Source of the DNA: Mongoliimonas terrestris
GTDB lineage: Bacteria > Pseudomonadota > Alphaproteobacteria > Rhizobiales > Pleomorphomonadaceae
DNA: 64,000 bases
Assembly: GCF_001927285.1 (NCBI RefSeq)
Contig: NZ_MSIG01000019.1
Coordinates: 1-64,000, forward strand
Direction: 5' to 3'
The first letter of the stretch is position 1. Each line of letters starts with the position of its first letter. Below are positions 1 through 8,559 of this stretch, in pieces. The notes under the pieces are model-generated. The model was not told the origin of the DNA, searched no databases, and worked only from the letters and a program-made list of their open reading frames with translations. The translations under genes and the position numbers were made by a program.

Positions 1-93
1 GAACCTGCAGAACTGAGTTGATGACGGCGGGGGAGGAGGAGGGGGAGGGTGGTGAGTGGGCACCGCCATCACAGCAATCGGTACCAATCTCCG

Positions 94-567
94 TCAGGCG
101 AGTTCCACGATGGCGTCCACCTCCACGAGGGCGTTGGCCGGGAGGCTGGAGACGCAGACGGCGGTGCGGGCGTGACGGCCGGCATCGCCGTAGAGGGCGA
201 TGAAGAGGTTGGAGGCGCCGTCGACCACCTTCGGTCCGTCCGGATAGCCGGGCGGCGCGCTGACGAAGCCGCCGAGGCGGATGACCGCGCTCACCCGGTC
301 GAGCGACCCGGCCGCGGACTTGATGGCGAAGAGGAGGTTGAGGGCGCAGAGGCGGGCCGCGCTCTCGGCCAGCGCCATGTCGACCTCGGCGCTCATCGGG
401 CCAAAGTGCTGCGGCACGCCTTCCCACTCGCAGATCTGGCCGGCGAGGAAGAGGAGGTTGCCGCTCTGTCGATACGGCAGAAAGTTGGCCCGCGACGGGG
501 CGCTCTGCGGCAGGCTGAGGCCGAGCGCGGCGAGGCGCGCCTCGACCGGCGACGGTTCGGCGCTCAT
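94..567 (-). CDS. RidA family protein
   Basis: A 157-residue protein of the RidA/YjgF/UK114 family. Family members trimerise and often hydrolyse reactive enamine/imine intermediates made by PLP enzymes. The C-terminal block HARTAVCVSSLPANALVEVD carries the family arginine and the closing VEVDAIVEL strand. The N-terminal half (LPYRQSGNLLFLAGQ) fits the variant subgroup that starts with a loop of about 25 residues rather than the short canonical RidA. It is divergent from the racemase-fold gene, with 42 bases between the start codons, so the two probably share a regulatory region. Neighbouring amidase, peptide-transporter and racemase-like genes suggest an amino-acid or amide catabolic role, which is inference. 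Family assignment is firm; the substrate is unknown. Confidence 0.92.
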   Translation of the reverse strand: MSAEPSPVEARLAALGLSLPQSAPSRANFLPYRQSGNLLFLAGQICEWEGVPQHFGPMSAEVDMALAESAARLCALNLLFAIKSAAGSLDRVSAVIRLGGFVSAPPGYPDGPKVVDGASNLFIALYGDAGRHARTAVCVSSLPANALVEVDAIVELA

Positions 568-609
568 GATGCCACCACGGCGCGGCGGACGGGCGGACAG
601 GCGATAGTC

Positions 610-1272
610 ATGACGGTTCTCCTTCTCAATCCCAACACCAACGCGGCCACCACGGCCGCCATGGTGTCCATCGCCACGGAGGCCGGGACGGGCCTCCGCT
701 TCGTCGGCCGCACCGCTCCGTTCGGCGCCCCCATGATCGTCGACGCCGCGGCCCTCGCCGTCGGCGCCGACGCGGTGGACGCGATGGCGGCCGAGATAAT
801 GGCCGGCGACGAGCCCGTTGTCGGCGTCGTCGTCGGGGCGTTCGGCGATCCTGGCATCGACCGGGTCCGGCGTAGGCTCGCCATCCCGGTCACCGGCATC
901 GGCGAGGCCAGCATGCTGGAGGCCGCGGCGGGCGGGCGGCGCTTTGCGGTCGCCACCACCACACCCGGCCTCGTCGACGCCATTGCGGCGAAGGCTGCGG
1001 CCCTGGGCCTTTCCGATCGGTTCGCCGGCACGATGCTGACCCCGGGCGACCCGGTCGCCCTGGTGGCGGATCCGGCGCGGCTGCAGGACGCCCTGGCGGA
1101 CGCCGCCGAACGGGCGGCGGAAGCCGGCGCCGACGCGGTGATCATCGGCGGCGGTCCACTGGCCGCCGCCGCGGCCGGGCTTCGCGGGCGGCTTGGCGTG
1201 ACGATCGTGGAGCCTCTGCCGGCGGCAGCGCGGCGGATCCGGATGCTGATCGACCAGGCGGCGGCGCCTTGA
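610..1272 (+). CDS. Asp/Glu/hydantoin racemase-fold protein without the catalytic cysteines
   Basis: A 220-residue protein of the Asp/Glu/hydantoin racemase superfamily. The N-terminal LLLNPNTNAATT strand-loop, the block AFGDPG, the motif PVTGIGEASM and the length match hydantoin racemase (HyuA/HyuE). Characterised racemases use one cysteine in each of two pseudo-symmetric domains. Here the first position (the C of the usual CFGDPG) is Ala77, and the second (the C of the usual LGCAGMA) is Gly181 within IIGGGPLA. The frame is intact, so this is not simple decay. A two-base Cys/Cys mechanism is therefore unlikely, and binding, lyase or isomerase roles are alternatives. The ATG at 610 is chosen because the LLLNPNTN strand begins right after it. 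It converges on the amidase gene. Confidence 0.88.
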   Translation: MTVLLLNPNTNAATTAAMVSIATEAGTGLRFVGRTAPFGAPMIVDAAALAVGADAVDAMAAEIMAGDEPVVGVVVGAFGDPGIDRVRRRLAIPVTGIGEASMLEAAAGGRRFAVATTTPGLVDAIAAKAAALGLSDRFAGTMLTPGDPVALVADPARLQDALADAAERAAEAGADAVIIGGGPLAAAAAGLRGRLGVTIVEPLPAAARRIRMLIDQAAAP

Positions 1273-1316
1273 AGCTGAGGCCCAGCGCGCCGGATCGAGA
1301 CGTTCAGCGCCACTGA

Positions 1317-2501
1317 TCAGGCGGAGGGGCCGCGCGAGGCCGCGATCCGGGCGGCGACGCCGATCAGCCAGAGGTCCGACCCGCGCGGGCCGATCAGCGA
1401 CACCCCGTAGGGCGCGCCGTCCACCATGCCGGCGGGCATGACCACCTGCGGCAGGCCGCTCATGCCGGCGACGCAGAGGAGCGCCATGGCGTCATGGCGG
1501 AAGCCGTCGAACACCTCCGGGCCGGCGTCGAGGCGGAAGGGCGCGTCGTGGACGGCGGGGGCGATCAGAACGCCGTCGGAGCCGAGAAGGGCATCCATGG
1601 CGGTGCGGAAGCCCGCGCGGACGGCGTTGGCGACGGACTCCTCGCCTTCCGTGATGCTGCGGGCGTGGGCGAAGCGCTGGTCGATGCCGGCGGAGAGCGG
1701 CATGCGCGAACGCTCCATCCAGGGCACCACGGCGCGCTTGGCGTCGGCGCCTTGCAGCACGCGGTAGTTGGCGTAGAGGCCCGCCGCGCCGATGTCCGGA
1801 TAGATCGCGACCGGCGCGGCGTCGAAGCCGGCCGCGACGGTGTCGAACACCGCCCGGGGGCCGGGCGCCAGCCGGTCGGCCATGTCGCGGGCAAGGAGAA
1901 GCCGGGCTTCGGCGCCGCCGGTCGTGTCCGGACCGAGCACGGCCGCGCCGGCGGCGGCGAGCACGGCCGGATCGCGGGCGAACAGGCCGCAGGTGTCGAA
2001 GCTCGGCGCGAGGGCCATGCAGCCGTCGAGCGAGATCCGGCCGTGGCTGGGGCGCAGGCCCCAGAGGCCGCAGAAGCTGGACGGCGCCCGCACCGAGCCG
2101 CCGGTGTCGGTGCCGACGCCGATGTCCGCAAGACCGGCGGCCACGGCTGCCGCCGATCCCGACGAGGAGCCGCCGGGGATGCGGTCCGGCGCGGCGGTGT
2201 TGATCGGCGCGCCGAAGTGCGGGTTGAGGCCGTAGAGCGACCAGGCGAGTTCGTCCGTGTGGGTCTTGCCGACGAAGCGCGCGCCGGCGTCGAGGAGGGC
2301 CTGGATGGCGGGCGCGGTTCGGGTCTTCACGTCGCTCTCGGCGAGCTTCAGCGGGCTGCCGCAGCCGGTGCGGTAGCCGGCCACGTCGAAGAGGTCCTTC
2401 ACCGCGAGGGTGAGGCCCGCGAGGGGGCCGTCGGCCGCACTGTCCACCGGGACGGGCGGGTAGGGCATGAAGGCATGCACGGGATCATCGGCGAGCAGCA
2501 T
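1317..2501 (-). CDS. Amidase-signature family amidase
   Basis: A 394-residue amidase-signature (AS) enzyme that hydrolyses an amide to acid plus ammonia. The Ser-cisSer-Lys triad is visible: Lys35 in LAVKDLF, a cis-serine within GGSSSGS (residues 110-116), and nucleophile Ser136 in TDTGGSVR. It is shorter than GatA (about 480) and close to stand-alone amidases of the AtzE/AtzF or AMI1 type. The start lies 16 bases after the stop of the DppD-like ATPase, so it is the last gene of the transporter operon and probably acts on what that transporter imports. No signal peptide is present, so it should be cytoplasmic. The substrate cannot be read from the sequence. Confidence 0.93.
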   Translation of the reverse strand: MLLADDPVHAFMPYPPVPVDSAADGPLAGLTLAVKDLFDVAGYRTGCGSPLKLAESDVKTRTAPAIQALLDAGARFVGKTHTDELAWSLYGLNPHFGAPINTAAPDRIPGGSSSGSAAAVAAGLADIGVGTDTGGSVRAPSSFCGLWGLRPSHGRISLDGCMALAPSFDTCGLFARDPAVLAAAGAAVLGPDTTGGAEARLLLARDMADRLAPGPRAVFDTVAAGFDAAPVAIYPDIGAAGLYANYRVLQGADAKRAVVPWMERSRMPLSAGIDQRFAHARSITEGEESVANAVRAGFRTAMDALLGSDGVLIAPAVHDAPFRLDAGPEVFDGFRHDAMALLCVAGMSGLPQVVMPAGMVDGAPYGVSLIGPRGSDLWLIGVAARIAASRGPSA

Positions 2502-2517
2502 GGGGATGCGTATCCAA

Positions 2518-3525
2518 TCAGGCGTTGACGGCGGGTGCGGCGGACGTCGCGCCGGCGAAGCGGTCGGCCTTCGGCACGCAGACGACCCGGCGGCCGGCGC
2601 CCGGCGTCAGCACCGGCGGCAGGGCGGCGGAACAGACCGGGCCGGCTTCCGGGCAGCGGGGCGCGAAGGAGCAGGCGGTCGGCCGGGCGTCGAGGGCGGG
2701 CGGCGCGCCGGGGATGGCCTCCAGGCGCGTGCCGGGCGTCACGTCGTGGAGGTTGGCGGCGAGAAGGCCGCGCGTGTAGGGGTGGCGCGCGTCGCGGATG
2801 ATCTCCCGCGTGGTGCCAGTCTCGATCAGCGTGCCGGCATACATGACGGCGATCCGGTCGGAGATCTCCACCGCCACGCCGATGTCGTGGGTGACGAAAA
2901 TGATCCCCATGCCGAACTCCTTCTGCAACTCGCGAAGGAGAAGCAGCACCTGGATCTGCACCGTGGCGTCGAGCGCCGTGGTGGGCTCGTCGGCGAGCAG
3001 CAGCTTCGGCCGGCAGGAGAGCGCGAGGGCGATCATGGCGCGCTGGCGCATGCCGCCGGACATTTCGTGCGGGTAGTTCTTCAGGCGGCGCTCCGGCGAG
3101 GGGATGCGCACCTTCTTCAGCATGTCGAGCGCCACGTCCATGCCGGCGGAGCGGGAGATGCCCTTGTGCCGGCAGACGGCCTCGGCGATCTGCTCGCCGA
3201 TGGTGTAGACCGGATCGAGGGCCAGCATGGGCTCCTGGAAGATCATCGACGTGGTGCCGCCGCGATAGTCGGCAAGGGCCCGTCCCTTGAGGCTCATGAC
3301 GTCGATGCCGTCCACCGTCATGGCGCCGGAGATGGCGGTGCGCTTCTCCGGCAGGAGGCGGAGGAGGGCCTTCAGCGTCACGCTCTTGCCGGAGCCGGAT
3401 TCGCCGAGGATGGTCAGCACCTCGCCGGGCTTCAGGCTGAGGTCGAGGCCGTTGACCGCGTGCACCGTGCGGGCGCCGTGGAAGCGGACGTTGAGGTTGC
3501 GGATGTCGACGAGGGCCTCGGTCAT
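2518..3525 (-). CDS. Dipeptide/oligopeptide ABC transporter ATP-binding protein (DppD/OppD type)
   Basis: A 335-residue nucleotide-binding subunit of a peptide/opine/nickel-class ABC importer. It has Walker A GESGSGKS, the signature MSGGMRQRAMIA, Walker B LLLADEPTTALD and the H-loop histidine in FVTHDIG. The oligopeptide-type C-terminal cysteine segment (CSFAPRCPEAGPVC) is also present; in this subfamily it can bind an Fe-S cluster. The start ATG overlaps the stop of the upstream ATPase gene (ATGA), which indicates translational coupling and supports this start over a much longer in-frame extension. The partner ATPase is encoded immediately upstream. Confidence 0.95.
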   Translation of the reverse strand: MTEALVDIRNLNVRFHGARTVHAVNGLDLSLKPGEVLTILGESGSGKSVTLKALLRLLPEKRTAISGAMTVDGIDVMSLKGRALADYRGGTTSMIFQEPMLALDPVYTIGEQIAEAVCRHKGISRSAGMDVALDMLKKVRIPSPERRLKNYPHEMSGGMRQRAMIALALSCRPKLLLADEPTTALDATVQIQVLLLLRELQKEFGMGIIFVTHDIGVAVEISDRIAVMYAGTLIETGTTREIIRDARHPYTRGLLAANLHDVTPGTRLEAIPGAPPALDARPTACSFAPRCPEAGPVCSAALPPVLTPGAGRRVVCVPKADRFAGATSAAPAVNA

Positions 3526-4583
3526 GCGGCGAGCTCCGCGATGCGGGCGGCGGCCCGGCTGTGGCCCGACGCGGGGTCGAGCATGTGGCAGGCGGCCATG
3601 TGGTCCGCGTCGCCGGCGACCGGCATGGCCGTGGGGCGCGCGGTGCCGCACATGGGCTCGGCGAAGGCGCAGCGGGTGTGGAAGCGGCAGCCGGAGGGCG
3701 GGTCGATGGGGTTCGGCGGATCGCCGGCGAGGGGCGGCACCTCGGTCCGGTCGTCCGGGTCCATGGACGGCATGGCGGCGAAGAGGGCGGCCGTGTAGGG
3801 GTGCGCCCGGCGCTGCCAGATCTTCTCCACCGGCCCGATCTCCACCACCTCGCCGAGATACATCACCATGATCCGGTCTGAGATGTAGCGGACCACGTTG
3901 AGGTCGTGGGAGATGAACACGTAGGTGAGACCGAACTCGGCCTTCAGGTCGGTGAGGAGGTTGAGGACCTGCGCCTCCACCGACTTGTCGAGGGCGGAGA
4001 CCGCCTCGTCCAGGATGACGAGCCGGGGCCGGATCGCGAGCGAGCGGGCGATGTTGACGCGCTGACGCTGGCCACCGGACAGCTCGTGCGGATAGCGGCC
4101 GGCGAAGCGCTCCGGCGCGAGCCCGACACGGGTGAGGAGCTCGTGGGCGAGGGCGCGGGCGTCGTCGGTGGACGTGCCGCGCATGCGCGGGCCGAAGGCG
4201 ATGGTGTCCTCGATGGTGAGGCGCGGGTTCAGCGAGGCGTAGCTGTCCTGGAACACCATCTGCACGCCGGCCCACAAGTCCTTCAGCGTCAGGTCGCCGC
4301 CGAGCTGCTCCCCGTCGAAGATGAGGTCGCCGCTGTCGATCGGCGTCAGCCCGACGAGGATGCGCGCGGTGGTGGACTTGCCGCAGCCAGACTCGCCGAC
4401 GATGCCGAGGGTCTCGCCTTTCTCGACGGTGAAGGAGACGTCGTCGACGGCGCGGACGGCGCTCGCCTTCATGCCGAAGAGGCCCTTGGAGATGGTGAAG
4501 TGCCGTTTCAGCGACTTCGCGATGACGAGGGGCTGGGCGGGACCGCCACGGTCCGGCCGGGGGTCGACGACGGTATCGGCCAT
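3522..4583 (-). CDS. Dipeptide/oligopeptide ABC transporter ATP-binding protein (DppF/OppF type)
   Basis: A 353-residue second ATPase of the same importer. It shows Walker A GESGCGKS, signature LSGGQRQRVNIA, Walker B LVILDEAVSALD and the H-loop in FISHDLN. The N-terminal segment LKRHFTISKGLFG followed by AVDDVSFTVEKGETLGIVG is typical of DppF/OppF, which pairs with DppD as a heterodimer under the membrane domains. The C-terminal cysteine segment (CRFHTRCAFAEPMC) is present. The gene begins three bases after the permease stop and ends in an ATGA overlap with the DppD-like gene. Confidence 0.95.
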   Translation of the reverse strand: MADTVVDPRPDRGGPAQPLVIAKSLKRHFTISKGLFGMKASAVRAVDDVSFTVEKGETLGIVGESGCGKSTTARILVGLTPIDSGDLIFDGEQLGGDLTLKDLWAGVQMVFQDSYASLNPRLTIEDTIAFGPRMRGTSTDDARALAHELLTRVGLAPERFAGRYPHELSGGQRQRVNIARSLAIRPRLVILDEAVSALDKSVEAQVLNLLTDLKAEFGLTYVFISHDLNVVRYISDRIMVMYLGEVVEIGPVEKIWQRRAHPYTAALFAAMPSMDPDDRTEVPPLAGDPPNPIDPPSGCRFHTRCAFAEPMCGTARPTAMPVAGDADHMAACHMLDPASGHSRAAARIAELAA

Positions 4584-4586
4584 GGC

Positions 4587-5483
4587 TCAGTCCTTGATGT
4601 TCATCGCTGTCCTGAGGCTGTCGCTCAGGAGGTTCAGGCAGAGGGAGGTGATGAAGATCATCACGCCGGGCAGGGCGGCGATGAGCGGATTGATGTAGAT
4701 GGCGCTGCGGAGGGTGTTGAGCATCAGCCCCCACTCGGCCTCCGGCGGCTTCACGCCGAGGCCGAGGAAGGAGAGGCCGGCGGCGAGGATCATGGACACG
4801 CTGGTGAGGCTGGTGGCGTAGACGAAGATCGGGCTCACCACGTTGCCGAGCACGTGCACGCGCACAACCGTGAAGGCGCTGGCGCCGGAGATGCGCGCCG
4901 CGTCGACATACTCCAGGTTTCGCACCGAGGCGGTCACGCTTTCGGCCACCCGGGTGATCGGCGGGATGAAGACGAGCGTCAGCGACACGATGCTGTTGAT
5001 GATGCCGGCGCCGAGCGCCGCCGAGATGGCGATGGCGAGGAGCACGGACGGGAAGGCGAAGAAGACGTCCACCGTGCGCATGATCACGGCGTTGACGAGA
5101 CCGCCGACGAAGCCGGCGAGGACGCCGAGCACCGTGCCGATCATGAAGGCGAAGAGCACCGGCAGGAGGCCGAGGAGGAGGGTGAGCCGGCCGCCGTAGA
5201 TGAGGCGGGCCAGCATGTCGCGGCCGAGCTCGTCGGTGCCGAGGAGATGGCCCGGCGTGCCGACGGGCTTCAGCCGGCTCACCATGCTGCCGGCGTAGGG
5301 ATCCTGCAGGCCGAGGTAGGGGGCGAAGATCGCCGCCCCGATGATGGCGAAGAGGAAGGTGCCGAAGACGAGGGCGACCGGGTCGCGCCGCAGGCGCGCG
5401 CCGACGCCGCTCCAGTAGCCTTTCGATCGCACCACGGCCTTCGGCGGGCCGCTGGCGGCGATGCTGGTCCCGATGCTGGCCAT
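4587..5483 (-). CDS. Peptide-type ABC transporter permease (DppC/OppC type)
   Basis: A 298-residue inner-membrane permease. An N-terminal hydrophobic helix (PVALVFGTFLFAIIGAAIF) is followed by the family segment LLGTDELGRDMLARLIYGGR, which marks DppC/OppC proteins, then five further hydrophobic segments. The EAA-type cytoplasmic coupling loop is around YVDAARISGAS. It forms the translocation pore with the DppB-like permease encoded just upstream (three-base gap). The C-terminus LLSDSLRTAMNIKD resembles the usual LGDGLRDALDP ending of the family. Confidence 0.95.
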   Translation of the reverse strand: MASIGTSIAASGPPKAVVRSKGYWSGVGARLRRDPVALVFGTFLFAIIGAAIFAPYLGLQDPYAGSMVSRLKPVGTPGHLLGTDELGRDMLARLIYGGRLTLLLGLLPVLFAFMIGTVLGVLAGFVGGLVNAVIMRTVDVFFAFPSVLLAIAISAALGAGIINSIVSLTLVFIPPITRVAESVTASVRNLEYVDAARISGASAFTVVRVHVLGNVVSPIFVYATSLTSVSMILAAGLSFLGLGVKPPEAEWGLMLNTLRSAIYINPLIAALPGVMIFITSLCLNLLSDSLRTAMNIKD

Positions 5484-5486
5484 CGT

Positions 5487-6440
5487 TCAGGTTCTCCGGA
5501 TACGCGGGTCGATCAGGGGCTGGGCGAGGTCGACGAGGAGATTGGTGACGACGAAGAAGAGGGCGAGCACCAGGATGGTGCCCTGCAGGAGCGGCAGGTC
5601 GCGCTGGAAGATGGCGTTGGAGAGGAGGAAGCCGGTGCCGGGCCAGTTGAACACCGTCTCGATCAGGATGGAGCCGCCGAGGAGGTAGCCGAGCTGGATG
5701 CCCACCACGGAGAGCGCGGTCGGGGCGGCATTGCGGATCACGTGCGCGACCACGTGCCGGGACATGAGGCCCTTGGCGTAGAGAGCGGTGACGAAGTCGT
5801 TCGAGCGGATGTCGGCGACGAGGGCCCTGACCGTGCGGGTGACGATGCCCATGGGCACGGCGGCGAGGGTGATGGCGGGTAGGATGATAAAACGCAGGTG
5901 CTCCCAGTCCCAGGCCCATTCGGTGGAGCCGCCCGGGCCGGCGCCCATGGAGGGGAGCCAGCCGAGCGAGACCGAGAAGATCACCACCAGCACCATGCCG
6001 AGCCAGTAGTTCGGCACAGAGACGCCCGCGATGGCGATGCCGGTGATCACCTTGTCGACCACGCCGTTCTTGTAGGTGCCGGCGAGGAAGCCGAACAGGA
6101 TGCCAAGCGGAAAGCCGATGGCCGAGGCGAAGAAGGCGAGGATCAGCGAGTTGCCGACCGCCCGCATGACCTCGTCGGCGACCGGCCGGCCCGACGCGAT
6201 GGAGGTGCCGAGATCGCCGGTCAGCGCGTTGCCGAGCCAGAGCACGAACTGCACCGGCAGCGGCTTGTCGAACCCGTAGGCGGCGCGCATCTCCGCCTGC
6301 TGCTCGGCGGTGGCGTCCACCGGCATCACGGCGGTCAGCGGATCGCCGGGGGCGATGTGGACGAGCATGAAGCAGATCAGGCTGACGCCGAGGGCGACCG
6401 GGATGACGGAGACCAGCCGCTGCAGGAAATAGATGAGCAT
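5487..6440 (-). CDS. Peptide-type ABC transporter permease (DppB/OppB type)
   Basis: A 317-residue inner-membrane permease. It opens with the family start MLIYFLQRLVSVIPV, followed by the periplasmic segment containing HIAPGDPLTAV and the second half with about five more hydrophobic helices. The coupling loop is near DFVTALYAKGL, and the ending PLIDPRIRRT is typical of DppB-like proteins. It is the first of four tightly packed transport genes (gaps of three bases). It lies about 105 bases downstream of the binding-protein gene, a common spacing where the binding protein is made in excess. Confidence 0.95.
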   Translation of the reverse strand: MLIYFLQRLVSVIPVALGVSLICFMLVHIAPGDPLTAVMPVDATAEQQAEMRAAYGFDKPLPVQFVLWLGNALTGDLGTSIASGRPVADEVMRAVGNSLILAFFASAIGFPLGILFGFLAGTYKNGVVDKVITGIAIAGVSVPNYWLGMVLVVIFSVSLGWLPSMGAGPGGSTEWAWDWEHLRFIILPAITLAAVPMGIVTRTVRALVADIRSNDFVTALYAKGLMSRHVVAHVIRNAAPTALSVVGIQLGYLLGGSILIETVFNWPGTGFLLSNAIFQRDLPLLQGTILVLALFFVVTNLLVDLAQPLIDPRIRRT

Positions 6441-6545
6441 GGAGCCTTGCCTCGCGGGCAGCGTGACGACCTCGGCCCGCCGCGGCGGCGGGGCGGCGGC
6501 GATAGGCGGGCGCGCGGCGGCCCGTCGGCCGCCGCGCGCGTCGGC

Positions 6546-8147
6546 TCACTCGACGGTGATCGGCGAGAAGTCCTGGAACCAGTTCTGCGCCTGCACGAAG
6601 CCCTTCACCTTCGGGCTCATGGCGCGCGGGGCGACGTCATGGGCGACCATCAGGAAGAGGGCGTCGTTGACGTACTTCTCATGCGTCTTCTGCAGCACTA
6701 CGTCCTGGGCCTCCGGGTCGAAGGTGCCGCGGATCTCCTTGAAGAGCGCGTCCATCTCCGGATCGCAGTAATGGCCCCAGTTGGTGCCGTTCGGCGCGAT
6801 CAGGTCGCAGGAGAGATGGCGGATGAGGCCGGTGAACGGGTCCTGGATGAAGTAGGAGAAGTTGATCGACTGGGTGCCGAGCGCGTTCTCGCTCTTGGCG
6901 CCGGCGCGCCAGATGTTGATCATCGTGTTCCACTCGACGACCTCGAAGGTGACGTCGATGCCGACGGCCGCGAGGTTCTGCTGGATGAACTCGTTCATCG
7001 GCAGCGGCAGCATCTGGCCGGAGCCGGACGGCGAGATGAGCGCCTTCACGGCGAGCCGCTTGTCGGGGCCGTAGCCGGCTTCGGCGAGCAGCGCCTTGGC
7101 GGCCTCCGGATCGTAGGTCGGCACGAATTCCGGGCTGCCGAACCACTGCGACGACGCCGGCAGGAAGCCCTTGGCGGGCTCCATCAGGCCGCCGAGCAGC
7201 TGCTTCATGCCCTCGCGGTCGACGGCGAGGTTGGCGGCCTTGCGCACGCGGATGTCGTTCCAGGGCGAGCCCTCCACGCGGGAGAGGTGCCAGGTCCAGT
7301 TGTGCGGCAAGGTGTTGGAGACGATCGTGAAGCCGTTGCCGGTGAGCTGCGGCACGATGTCGGGCGCCGGGGCCTCGATCCAGTCGACCTGGCCGGAGAG
7401 GAGCGCGGCCGAGCGGGCGTTCGGCTCCGGCAGCGGCAGCAGCACCAGCTTGTCGAGCTTGGGCACCCGGTCCTTGTCCCAGTAGTCGGCGAAGGGCTCC
7501 ATCTCGGCCCGCTCGCGCGGGGTGAAGGCCGTCAGCTTCCACGGGCCGGTGCCGGAGGGCTTGGAGGCGACGGCGTTCCAGTCCTTGCCCTGGGCCTCCC
7601 AGTTGGCCGGCGACGACATCAGGATCCAGGCGAGCTGGTAGGGGAGGGTGGCATCCGGCTGCTTGGTGATGATCTCCACAGTCAGCGGATCCACCACCTT
7701 GTAGCTCGCAACCGCCGGTATGCGGCTCTTGCCCTGGGCCGCCTGGCGGCTGTCGTACTGCGGGCTGTCCTCCTTGAGGAGCTTGTCGAGGTTCCACACC
7801 ACCGCATCGGCCGTGAAGGCGCTGCCGTCGTGGAACTTGACACCGTCGCGCAGCTTGAAGGTCCACTTGGTGAGGTCGGCCGGATCCGCCGACCATTCGG
7901 TGGCAAGGCCCGGCTTGAGGGTGGAGGGCTTGTCGGCGCTCGACAGGTCCCAGTTGATCAGCGCGTCGTAGACCGTATAGCCCATGAACCGCATGCCCTC
8001 GCCGCCCTGGTCCGTCTGGCCAGTGGTCAGCGGGATGTCGGACGCCGTCATGCCGATCCGCAGCGTGCCTTGAGCCAGGGCGGACGTCGCCATCAGGGCG
8101 GAAGCCATGGCGGCTATGGCGGCGGTTCGCAAAGTCTTCATCAGCAT
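6546..8147 (-). CDS. Peptide/opine-class ABC transporter substrate-binding protein (SBP family 5)
   Basis: A 533-residue periplasmic binding protein of the DppA/OppA family. The signal peptide is MLMKTLRTAAIAAMASALMA with cleavage expected near ALAQG. Family 5 blocks include the WTFKLRDGVKFHDGSAFTAD motif, then VEIITKQPDATLP, and DVTFEVVEWNTM in lobe II. The ATG at 8147 is preferred because an AGGG lies eight bases upstream and the signal peptide starts there; longer in-frame extensions give no signal peptide. It is the first gene of the operon that ends with the amidase. The bound ligand is unknown, and amide-containing or gamma-glutamyl compounds are a contextual guess. Confidence 0.94.
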   Translation of the reverse strand: MLMKTLRTAAIAAMASALMATSALAQGTLRIGMTASDIPLTTGQTDQGGEGMRFMGYTVYDALINWDLSSADKPSTLKPGLATEWSADPADLTKWTFKLRDGVKFHDGSAFTADAVVWNLDKLLKEDSPQYDSRQAAQGKSRIPAVASYKVVDPLTVEIITKQPDATLPYQLAWILMSSPANWEAQGKDWNAVASKPSGTGPWKLTAFTPRERAEMEPFADYWDKDRVPKLDKLVLLPLPEPNARSAALLSGQVDWIEAPAPDIVPQLTGNGFTIVSNTLPHNWTWHLSRVEGSPWNDIRVRKAANLAVDREGMKQLLGGLMEPAKGFLPASSQWFGSPEFVPTYDPEAAKALLAEAGYGPDKRLAVKALISPSGSGQMLPLPMNEFIQQNLAAVGIDVTFEVVEWNTMINIWRAGAKSENALGTQSINFSYFIQDPFTGLIRHLSCDLIAPNGTNWGHYCDPEMDALFKEIRGTFDPEAQDVVLQKTHEKYVNDALFLMVAHDVAPRAMSPKVKGFVQAQNWFQDFSPITVE

Positions 8148-8559
8148 CGTTTGGGCCCTTGCATCATTGGTCCTTGGAGGCACCCCCCGGGGGGCGCATG
8201 GGGATCGCTGAACGCAAGGCATGTGCCATCCGGAGAAAATGCGATGAATTCCCGGGCATCCGCGCCCATCCGGAAGGACGGCTGGCCGGTGGAATGGAAG
8301 CCCTGGGTTACCGGGACACTCCCTAAGCAAAAGAACGGATACTTGCCTAAATATTGGACGTTAGCGGCAGTCGGCCCGGTCCGGCGGTGGGCGGGCGGGC
8401 GCGAAGGGCCGTGTGGCTTCGGGACGCGGGGACGCGGCGCCGGAATTGCCGTTGAGGCCCGCGCGACCAGCCGGCATGGTGGCGTCGATCGTCCGGACGG
8501 GCGGCGGGCCGCCAGCGGGTTCGTCGCGGCCGCCCGGCGGAGAGGAGACGGACGGACGC
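8148..8559. promoter_or_regulatory. Divergent intergenic region between the peptide transporter operon and gamma-glutamyltransferase
   Basis: About 410 bases separate the two divergent start codons. The stretch around 8325-8370 (AAGCAAAAGAACGG, TGCCTAAATATTGG) is noticeably richer in A and T than the surroundings and is the likeliest promoter site. No convincing reading frame or known operator was recognised. The divergent arrangement suggests joint control of uptake and hydrolysis genes, which is inference. Confidence 0.4.

Noticed and set aside
1..93. Short plus-strand frame with a purine-rich GGGGGAGGAGG start region at the window edge
   Set aside because: The purine run is low-complexity sequence, and the frame overlaps the RidA gene on the other strand without any recognisable product.
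2518..6549. A single uninterrupted 1343-codon reading frame on the minus strand spanning four transporter genes
   Set aside because: Only its last 335 codons (2518-3525) encode a recognisable ATPase. The rest is Arg/Pro/His-rich out-of-frame translation of the neighbouring transporter genes, which is common in GC-rich DNA.
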